A stretch of 64,000 bases of DNA from Parelaphostrongylus tenuis (lineage: Eukaryota; Nematoda; Chromadorea; Rhabditida; Metastrongylidae). The stretch is from assembly GCA_019055375.1 (NCBI GenBank), contig JAHQIW010005931.1:1-64000 (forward strand), in the 5' to 3' direction. Below are positions 33,850-44,200 of the stretch, in pieces; the stretch's first letter is position 1; each line of letters opens with the position of its first letter. A program made the translations under genes and the position numbers. The notes beneath the pieces are model-generated. The model made no database searches. It was not told the origin of the DNA and saw nothing but the letters and a program-made list of their open reading frames with translations.

Positions 33850-35870
33850 GAAGAATACGGTCGGCTCGTTGAATACCTTCAGGTTAGCGCTAGGAAAGCC
33901 GAGAGTCCTAAGGTCATGAAGAGACGCTTGTCTCCGTAGACACTCAAGCTGATACATCAACGTGGAATCGCACGAGCTACAGGCAACCGAAACCTCACGT
34001 CCAAACTTGCGAAAGGCTGCAGAGAAGCGATCAAAGAAGCCCTCAAAGAGAGACTAGCAGCAGTCATGGCAGAAGCTGCAGAACTGGGAAAAGCATTAGC
34101 AAAGGCCAGCGAGGCTTCGCCAATTATAAAACCAAGATGATTGCACTCCGATGCCCTGATGGGACACTTACATGTTCCAGAAGGACTATGGAGAAAACCA
34201 TCCACCAATACTACTCGGATCTCTTCGCTAGCCATGTCCTCTTACAGTCGTATAAATGGAAAGAGGACGAATATGTCATTCCACCGGTCCTCCCTTCCGA
34301 AATCCGACATGCTATATCGTCGGTGAAGAGCAGAACAACACCTGGTTCAGACAGGACTAGACCAGAACACCTGGAGAACCTGCAGCCAGTTCTCATCAAC
34401 ACCCTGGCTCGGCTCTTCACTCGCTACCTGTCAGAATGCAAGGTCCCCATTCAATGGAAAACCAACAAGATCGTATTGTTGTTCAAAAAGGGAGACCTTC
34501 ACGACGTAGGCAATTATCGCCCAATCTGCTTGCTGTCCGTTGTCTATAAACATTCACTCGAGTCATTCTAAACAGGATTAACAAAAAACTGGACGAAGGA
34601 CAGCAATGCGAACAAGCAGGGTTCCAAAGAGGTTTTAGTACTATAGCCCACATCCACACGATTACCAGACTCACTGAAGCTTCACGAGAGTACAAACATC
34701 CAATCTGTCTCACTTCCATCGATCTAAATAAAGCCCTTGTATTAGTGGAAACAGAATCGCTTATAGAGGCTCTGGATAACCAGCGCGTCCCTACTCGGTA
34801 CATAATGATCCTTCGTGAGCTGCATATAGATTTTACCCAAAATATCTCCATTCTACAAGAATATCAACATCGACGTAAGAAGAGGGGTTGGACAGGGCGA
34901 TACAATTTCGCCAAAACTATTCACTGCCACCCTACAAAACGTCATGCGAACATTAGAATGGGACGAAATGGGAGTGAAAATTGACGGTCGACAACTGAAC
35001 CATCTTCGCTTTGCTGATGATATCGTCCTCATAACACAAAACATCAGCCAAGCGCAACGAATACTGACCGATTTCGATAATGCCTGTGGAATGATTGGTC
35101 TCAACTAAGTCTAATGAAAACGATGTTAATCCTCTTCACTACATCTTCGATGCTCTTGAACGTTCATGAGGAACGGATGGGTTTTGAATGCCCCATTCAC
35201 GCTCAACGAAACGGCAATCTCTGAATGCTCCGGTTACGTCTATCTCGATCGTGGAATCAACATGATGAACGACCTAGCTCCAGAGTTGAGCAATGGGAAA
35301 CGAGCGGCTTGGGGAACCTTTGAGAGCATCGAAGATGTAGTGAAGAGGACTAAAAACATCAGACTCCGTGCCCACCATTTCGACTCCACAATCATCCCTG
35401 CCCTAACGTATGCAGCAGAAACCTGGTCGCTACGTAAGCAGTATGGAAGATCACTTGGCGTTATTGAACGAGCAGGTCGAAAGGTCGATGCTAGGAGTAT
35501 CCCGTATCTCGCAAATGAGAGAAAGATCCGAAGTTCCGACCTACGTCAACGATCGAAAATCAGAGACGCCGTTCTACACGCCAGGATATCGAAAATAAGG
35601 TGGGCGGACACGTGATGCGCTTCAACGACAACCGGTGGACGAGAACCGTTACCGACTGGATTCCTCGGGACGTCAAGCGCTCTAAAGGAGGACCACTGAC
35701 CCGCTGGTCCGATTTCTTCACGAAAGCGATAGAAGAAAGATATGATGCTCAGCGAACCTCTAGAGCGAGGAGGACCCACTGGGCTACTCTTGCACGCAAT
35801 AGGGAAAAATGAAAATGTTGCTGGTACCCGCTCGAGTCACTTGACGATCAACGGGACGACAGGTGATGAA
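33850..35870 (+). mobile_element. 5'-truncated RTE retrotransposon, unit A
   Basis: Plus-strand pieces in order: [15 protein letters not shown] start ([56 protein letters not shown]); the FADDIVLI motif around 35,010-35,035; then the C-terminal part ([28 protein letters not shown]). The FADD box is intact, but frameshifts and stops separate the RT blocks (for example after 34,571 and near 35,107). The tail is followed by ATAAAATATTAAATAATAAA. The endonuclease domain is missing. Confidence 0.85.
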
Positions 35871-36300
35871 TAAAATATTAAATAATAAATATATATACAA
35901 TATATGTTATATGAGTAAAAAAAGCTTATACATATACATATTATAAATAAATATAGAAAAATTTAACTAAGAATAAGTATGATGATATAAACATATAAAC
36001 AATATAAATATATGTAATACAAATAAAAAATAATTTTAAAACAGTGATATAAATATACATAAATTAATATAAGTATATAAATAATATGAATAATATATAA
36101 ATAAAAATAATACCATAAATTTAAATAAAAAACAAATAAATATGTAATAAATATATACATAATATAAGTACAAAATATAAATATATAATAGAATAAATTT
36201 AGATATATAATAAAACGCATATATAATATAAAACAATGTAAAAATATCATAAATATATAATAATATGTAATATAAATATAATTACATAAAATTCCATGAA
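35871..36300. repeat. AT-rich block after the RTE tail, unit A
   Basis: About 430 bp of almost pure A/T with imperfect ATATAAATA units, so the long minus-strand frames rich in Y, I, F and L are artefacts. It may have grown from the RTE 3' tail. The unit B counterpart is 44,180-44,600. Confidence 0.75.
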
Positions 36301-36359
36301 ATTGGTATCGTTCAAACGCGCATTTTCTTACAAACATTTTGGTATGCAAGTTACCTATA

Positions 36360-36521
36360 CTCGCTCTAAGATGGAGCTGCCTTGAGAACAAATTCACTTG
36401 CTACTCATTCGCAATGAGGCGTAAGGGAAAATGCCAGTGAAGCGGCGCACTAGATCAATGGAGTTCAGGAAGATGATACGTTTGCAGAACAGGTGTTTAG
36501 GAAGTGGTTTGCGAAGTTCAA
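36360..36521 (+). pseudogene. mariner start relic truncated at the duplication junction
   Basis: Encodes fragments such as RKWFAKFK in one frame, the mariner WF.KF motif after the first helix-turn-helix. It stops at GAAGTTCAAAGC, where unit B begins. The full counterpart continues at 44,832. Confidence 0.65.
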
Positions 36522-37524
36522 AGCATATCAATGTGTAGAGAAACTTTCGTGGTATCTTAGTCAGTCGTTGCGTTAGGAGTTTCTTTCGAAATGAAGGAAA
36601 AATTTAAAATTGATTAAGAACATATCAATCGTTCCACCTGGCCCCTCCCGTGCCAAGCCCTTGCTACGACCCCTGTTTTGTGGAACAGCCTGTCAACAAG
36701 CTTATCAAAATGTAAAACTCTATCTTATTCTCCCTGCTGAACCGTATATGCGGAAAATAAGCACATCGGTAGAATCAGGAAACACTGCGCTATCGGATGA
36801 TTACTGGTAGTAAAAGAGCTCTCTCCGGCGAGATTCAAAGCACAAATCAAAAGCAAAGGAGATCGAAGGTCAAAAGAGCTTCCCAAAAAACGAAGGCAGT
36901 TCCAATTTCTTCGAAGCTGAATGCTGTGAAATGAGTATTAGCTCTCTAAGGAAGGAGTTTGTCCAGCAGAATACAAGCGATATAAGAAAAAAACACATGG
37001 TCGCGTGAAACATGTTTTTTAGACTTTACAGCACTATAAAAGGGTGTTTCAAGAAACTGACCACGTAGGGATCTGGCCAGAGATTCAAGCTTTCGTCTGA
37101 TTACTAACACACCTGTGAAAAGTTCCTGTCCAGCGAATGAGATCGTTTATAGATTTGCCGCCGTCTAACCGAATTTACCCACTTCGTGAGCCAACTAAGG
37201 ATGGTTAAGCAATCTTAATGAGTGTCTATGCAACAGTATTAAATATCGATGACGACTGGCTATCCATGCAGAAGATAGACCAAGAAAAAAAAGTTTCATT
37301 CGTCAAACAAACGTCTTGCAAGAATGCAGGTGAGAAAAAGAATACAATCCAAAATTCACAGAATTCAAATGAGAATATCAAAATAGCACAAGAACTGACT
37401 TATCGGCATACAAGTCCAGCGAGTATTGGAGATAATCAACATTCTTCAAGTTGTGGAGATCACTAACGAAGCAAAGATTGGAGCTTCAAATGATACTACC
37501 AGAGTAACACGGTTAGAAAAACGC

Positions 37525-37530
37525 TTTATT
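37525..37530 (-). terminator. poly(A) signal AATAAA of the CoREST gene (unit B)
   Basis: TTTATT on the plus strand is AATAAA on the minus strand, about 75 nt past the stop codon. This fits the short 3' UTRs usual in nematodes. The same hexamer is kept in unit A at 30,144-30,149. Confidence 0.65.
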
Positions 37531-37603
37531 TTGTGCTGCGTGCGATGGTTCCGACCTTTCCTTTCTGAGCGTAGGAAACTATTTCTGTGCTGAGCGTGAA
37601 CTC

Positions 37604-38257
37604 TTAATCCAAGTTGACGATTTCAACGACTTTTGGAGGTTCGAAGTTGAGCTCCTTGGCGATGTTGAAATACTTCACCATTTCTGCTTCAACTTCAGCT
37701 TCATTCTCAAGCAACTGGAACAATGAATGCAGCGAAAATAAATTATACGAATTAGTGAGACATGATGTGCAGCAATCGCTCGTCCTATCAACAGTATATT
37801 TTAGACACTCACCTTATCAATATCCTCCTTCATTTCTGTGTAGAAACTCTTAACTTTGTCGGACGTTTTTGTTCCCAGAATGTCGGCTACTGCATCGAAA
37901 TCTCGCCGATAACGTACTAAGCCTACAATACGCGTCTTGTTCGCATTAAACATCAATCGAGCTGCTTGGAAAGATACAATCCATAAAAAAAAACAGCAGT
38001 GAAAAAAAATGACCGAACCAGAATTACGGGCAAAAGAAGAGCTAATCACTAAGAAAGGAAAAATCAGTCACGAAATTACATTTGTACTTCATCGAGATTC
38101 CAAATTTTGATACTTACAGTGAAATGCGATTATACGTTCTTCTTCGGTCCAAGTATGACTTCCTCTTACTCTATCTCGGCGGGAGGATCCCTCTTCGTCC
38201 CTCTTATCCTCTTTGGCAGCAAGTGACCTACAAAGAATTTTAGCGTAACTATCACCT
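37604..38257 (-). CDS. CoREST exons 11-13 (unit B): SANT2 and C-terminus
   Basis: Exon 11 (38257-38118) ends in [13 protein letters not shown] with a consensus donor T|GTAAGT. Exon 12 (37964-37813) carries [20 protein letters not shown] and [10 protein letters not shown]. Exon 13 (37714-37604) ends [12 protein letters not shown] and stop. SANT2 of RCOR binds DNA on nucleosomes. Helix 1 and helix 2 are separated by an unusually long segment ([11 protein letters not shown]) compared with human RCOR. The exon 12 acceptor is AAGCAG, so two acceptors three bases apart are possible. Confidence 0.85.
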
Positions 38258-41200
38258 CTGCTACCTGCATCACATGAAATACACTATGTGAGTCAACCAT
38301 AAATGAAATGAGATAACGTCAGAACTCAAAAGCAAGGCGCCTATCACGAATCCAACGACCGAGGGAATTAGATCAACTAACCTATATTCATCGAGCCCTT
38401 CCGTTAGCCCATCGGCTCGCTGTTCCCTTAACGTCGATTCGAGACGCACAACACGTGAGCGGGTTTTAGCCAATTCACGTAACACCGCTCTACACAGGAA
38501 CGAATGATAAGCAAGTAAAATCTCTTTTCAGAGAGCAGAAATTTTGGAAGGAAAAAATCTACATACCTAAGAGAACTGAGTGGTGAGCAAAAACGCGGAC
38601 TCAGGCGGGAATCGAACGCGCGTTTCATCCTATCCGGGGACGCGTGCTCTATCACTACACCACCGAGGCACGTTTGCCCGACCACTAATTCTTCAACATC
38701 TCAATATTAGCTATCAGCCACCACCGCCTTTAACAGGTTTGGTCGGGTATGCGATTTCGCTTTATAAACCCAGTTGAGCTGACAGCTTTCCTAATATATA
38801 ATAATAATAGCTAGTAATTAAAATAGCTGTCAGCTCAACTGGGTTTATGAAGCGAAATCGCATACCCGACCAAACTCGTTAAAGATTGGTGTCTGATAGC
38901 TAACATTGAGATGTTGAAGATTAGTGGTGCGGCAAACGTGCCTCGGTGGTGGTGTTAAAGCACGCGTACCCGGATAGGATGAAACGCGGGTTCGATTCTC
39001 GCCTGAAGACACGTTTTTGCTCACCACTCAGTTCTCTTAGGTATATAGAAAACATCACAACAATGCAAAATGCATTAAAATACTATTAAGTCCGAGTATT
39101 AGTAAGAAAAAAAATCCACGCATGAACGAATGATCACTGACTTCGTCTCTTCATGGCATTTTGTCTTTGCAGCTTGAACACCCTCTACAGCTCCAATGAG
39201 ATTTTCATCACTCGAACATGGTTTGTCATTAACATGTTTGGACATTTCATTGAAGCTGTCAGCTATGTCTTGCATATCTTAATAAATGAGAATTGTGATA
39301 GCACGGTGATCGACGAGATAAAGTTGCGCACCTTCAGGACATTTGCGCTGTCTCCTCTGTCTCTCATCGCATGTAGATATATAAGTGCATGGACGATGCT
39401 TTCGCATAAATCTATAGTTATGAACTGCATTTCCTTGATCGTAGCTATTGAGAAGTAGATTTAATTTCTCACTTGTAATACATCCTACACACGTAACACA
39501 GCTTGACTTCATCAATCGGATGCAGTGTGTTGCACTCCTCTCCGCAGTTATCACATCGACCGTCTTCATAGTCCAGTTCATCATCGGAACTAAAAAAAAA
39601 GGACTGTATTCCAATATAAAACTAGTAGCTTTGTCCTGGTTATCTCATACTATTGAGAGCTTTTATGACAGGAGAGTCCAGTGCATCAGAAACTCGATAT
39701 CAAATCCAAAAAAAAAGAAGAATGGTTTTAGCCTAAAACGAGGTTGGTACGCCAGGGCCATACACCGGTGTTTCGGAGGCTCGTCCTCCTCGTCAGTGAC
39801 CCCCGCCCCACATTAAGCCCTGCATTATAGCAAGGAGGGAGGCGTATGTGGTAAGTGGTGATGGCATAGTGTACTATGACACTGGTCCATCACCATCAGT
39901 CGATGTTTCGGCTGGTAGACCAAAACTACCCTCGCCTCCCTCCTTGCTATAATGCAGGGCTTAATGTGGGGCGGGGGTCACTGACGAGGAGGACGAGCCT
40001 CCGAAACACCGGTGTATGGCCCTGGCGTACCAACCTCGTTTTAGGCTAAAACCATTCTTCTTTTTTTTTGGATTTGATTTTGAATGTTTATAACGAGGTT
40101 TTAAAAACAGTCGATTCAATGGATTAGTTTTGGTCTACCAGCCGAAACATCGACTGATGGTGATGGACCAGTGTCATAGTACACTATGCCATCACCACTT
40201 ACCACATACGCCTCCCTCCTTGCTATAATGCAGGGCTTAATGTGGGGCGGGGGTCACTGACGAGGAGGACGAGCCTCCGAAACACCGGTGTATGGCCCTG
40301 GCGTACCAACCTCGTTTTAGGCTAAAACCATTCTTCTTTTTTTTTGGATTTGATTTTGAATGTTTATAACGAGGTTTTAAAAACAGTCGATTCAATGGAT
40401 TAGTTTTGGTCTACCAGCCGAAACATCGACTGATGGTGATGGACCAGTGTCATAGTACACTATGCCATCACCACTTACCACATACGCCTCCCTCCTTGCT
40501 ATAATGCAGGGCTTAATGTGGGGCGGGGGTCACTGACGAGGAGGACGAGCCTCCGAAACACCAGTGTATGGCCCTGGCGTACCAACCTCGTTTTAGGCTA
40601 AAACCATTCTTCTTTTTTTTGGATTTGATTTTGAATGTTTATAACGAGGTTTTGAAAACAGTCGATTCAATGGATTAGAAACTCGATAATTCACTTGATG
40701 GAAAATTTGCTCGACTATGCAAACCACCTCGACTATTAGTCAGCTTATAATTATCAATCACTAAGATTATGAACAGAGCGCATGTGGCGCAGTGGTTAGA
40801 GATGCCCTGCGTCGCACACGAGGTCGTTGGTTCGATCTCGCGCCCATGGCTCACCAAGTCATCCATCCCTCCGGGGTCAGTAAATTGGTACCAGACAGGT
40901 CTCAGACTTGTCTGGGAGGATAAGCAGCACTGACTCGGTTCAGCGGGAGGCACAGCGCGAGTCACTGTAAAGGCCAGATATGCATTCAATCACCTCCAAC
41001 GAAGTTAAAAATTGAAGTCGAATGCATGGCGCATCCCTCAGGGATTGATCAACGCCGAGAGCTTTATCCTTTATCCTTTAAGATTATAAACACTTTGATG
41101 TTTTCAAGACATACCTATCCATATCAAAATCTGTATCACTCAAACCATAGGAGGTCTCATTATACGTATGACTTGTTCGACTTAGCAGTTTCATTTGCTA

Positions 41201-44200
41201 ATGACGCCACTTTCGTCCGCAGAACACACGTCTGCTACGAGAAGTACAACCACGACGTCGTTATCTAACGAAAAAATGGAGCAAAATTCTGCCTCAGAAG
41301 CGCCAGTTAGCATGATAGAATGCACATCCTGCCACGTCTCCGAAGCATCCCACAAGTTTGGAGAGATAAGTCGGTACGACTATCTAGCAGAGTACCAAAT
41401 TTGACCGCATTGCCATAAGTAAAGAACATCTGAGCATATTTTACATGGACGATATTAAGATTTCGATTGCAACCTGGTGAGAATTTATTCGACTTCGAAG
41501 GTTCTACAGCATCTACACAAAATCTGTCGTCATTTTTGAAACAACTTCTCGCTTCTAATGTCTACAGCATATTTTTCGCTTACACACAACTATTAGAGGT
41601 AAGGAGATCAAATGCTAATTCACATAATAACCACACACGGCCATGAAAAGACTTCACTCAGCACCTTTTATAAATGATCAATGACTGACGTTTATTTAAT
41701 TTTCTACATATTTCCATGGCCCAAAATTTGATATGTAAAAACAGTTCATTTTATAAGCATATTACATTTACATGTATCTATACTACATACGTATATCCAC
41801 ACTATGTAAGTATATACATGTATACAAGCACATGTATATATAAACATGTGTTCGCATACATATGCACGTACATGTGCACACACACAGATATATACATATA
41901 TCATACAGATACACATATCATATGTATGTACTTATATACGTATATAGGTGCATGTATATCTTAGTAACAGAAGCATATAATATAAATATGTATTCATATA
42001 TAATATAATATAGAGTAATATATAATAGCAAAAATATATAATATAATATGATATATATGAAACAGTAGATCTGAGAGTTCGTCCAAGAACTACCATAAAC
42101 TGGGATGCATTCAAACCATTAGTCGGCTCTTGAGAAGACACTGTTGTCGACAACATCGACGAAGAATACGGTCGGCTCGTTGAATATCTTCAGGTTAGCG
42201 CTAGGAAAGCCGAGAGTCCTAAGGTCATGAAGAGACGCTTGTCTCCGTAGACACTCAAGCTGATACATCAACGTGGAATCGCACGAGCTACAGGCAACCG
42301 AAACCTCACGTCCAAACTTGCGAAAGGCTGCAGAGAAGCGATCAAAGAAGCCCTCAAAGAGAGACTAGCAGCAGTCATGGCAGAAGCTGCAGAACTGGGA
42401 AAAGCATTAGCAAAGGCCAGCGAGGCTTCGCCAATTATAAACCAAGATGATTGCACTCCGATGCCCTGATGGGACACTTACATGTTCCAGAAGGACTATG
42501 GAGAAAACCATCCACCAATACTACTCGGATCTCTTCGCTAGCCATGTCCTCTTACAGTCGTATAAATGGAAAGAGGACGAATATGTCATTCCACCGGTCC
42601 TCCCTTCCGAAATCCGACATGCTATATCGTCGGTGAAGAGCAGAACAACACCTGGTTCAGACAGGACTAGACCAGAACACCTGAGAACCTGCAGCCAGTT
42701 CTCATCAACACCCTGGCTCGGCTCTTCACTCGCTACCTGTCAGAATGCAAGGTCCCCATTCAATGGAAAACCAACAAGATCGTATTGTTGTTCAAAAAGG
42801 GAGACCTTCACGACGTAGGCAATTATCGCCCAATCTGCTTGCTGTCCGTTGTCTATAAACATTCACTCGAGTCATTCTAAACAGGATTAACAAAAAACTG
42901 GACGAAGGACAGCAATGCGAACAAGCAGGGTTCCAAAGAGGTTTTAGTACTATAGCCCACATCCACACGATTACCAGACTCACTGAAGCTTCACGAGAGT
43001 ACAAACATCCAATCTGTCTCACTTCCATCGATCTAAATAAAGCCCTTGTATTAGTGGAAACAGAATCGCTTATAGAGGCTCTGGATAACCAGCGCGTCCC
43101 TACTCGGTACATAATGATCCTTCGTGAGCTGCATATAGATTTTACCCAAAATATCTCCATTCTACAAGAATATCAACATCGACGTAAGAAGAGGGGTTGG
43201 ACAGGGCGATACAATTTCGCCAAAACTATTCACTGCCACCCTACAAAACGTCATGCGAACATTAGAATGGGACGAAATGGGAGTGAAAATTGACGGTCGA
43301 CAACTGAACCATCTTCGCTTTGCTGATGATATCGTCCTCATAACACCAAACATCAGCCAAGCGCAACGAATACTGACCGATTTCGATAATGCCTGTGGAA
43401 TGATTGGTCTCAACTAAGTCTAATGAAAACGATGTTAATCCTCTTCACTACATCTTCGATGCTCTTGAACGTTCATGAGGAACGGATGGGTTTTGAATGC
43501 CCCATTCACGCTCAACGAAACGGCAATCTCTGAATGCTCCGGTTACGTCTATCTCGATCGTGGAATCAACATGATGAACGACCTAGCTCCAGAGTTGAGC
43601 AATGGGAACGAGCGGCTTGGGGAACCTTTGAGAGCATCGAAGATGTAGTGAAGAGGACTAAAAACATCCGACTCCGTGCCCACCATTTCGACTCCACAAT
43701 CATCCCTGCCCTAACGTATGCAGCAGAAACCTGGTCGCTACGTAAGCAGTATGGAAGATCACTTGGCGTTATTGAACGAGCAGGTCGAAAGGTCGATGCT
43801 AGGAGTATCCCGTATCTCGCAAATGAGAGAAAGATCCGAAGTTCCGACCTACGTCAACGATCGAAAATCAGAGACGCCGTTCTACACGCCAGGATATCGA
43901 AAATAAGGTGGGCGGACACGTGATGCGCTTCAACGACAACCGATGGACGAGAACCGTTACCGACTGGATTCCTCGGGACGTCAAGCGCTCTAAAGGAAGA
44001 CCACCGACCCGTTGGTCCGATTTCTTCACGAAAGCGATAGAAGAAAGATATGATGCTCAGCGAATCTCTAGAGCGAGGAGGACCCACTGGGCTACTCTTG
44101 CACGCAATAGGGAAAAATGAAAATGTTGCTGGTACCCGCTCGAGTCACTTGACGATCAACGGGACGACAGGTGATGAATAAAATAATAAATAATAAATAT

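Larger units (their letters stand above)
29166..36521. repeat. tandem duplication, distal unit A (7.36 kb)
   Basis: Begins CATATCAATGTGTAGA and ends GAAGTTCAAAGC. It matches unit B (36,522-44,831) in order and orientation: spacer, CoREST exons 13 to 7, microsatellite, RTE, AT-rich block, mariner start. It lacks the foldback and SINE insertions of unit B but has a local duplication at 32,751-33,720. The junction into unit B falls inside the mariner relic. Confidence 0.93.

Noticed and set aside
34483..34851. 122-codon minus-strand frame, also at 42,792-43,160
   Set aside because: It is the antisense shadow of the RTE reverse transcriptase on the plus strand.
35963..36397. 144-codon minus-strand frame with membrane-like composition
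   Set aside because: Nearly pure A/T sequence after the RTE tail encodes F, Y, I and L by composition alone; the copy at 44.3-44.7 kb behaves the same way.
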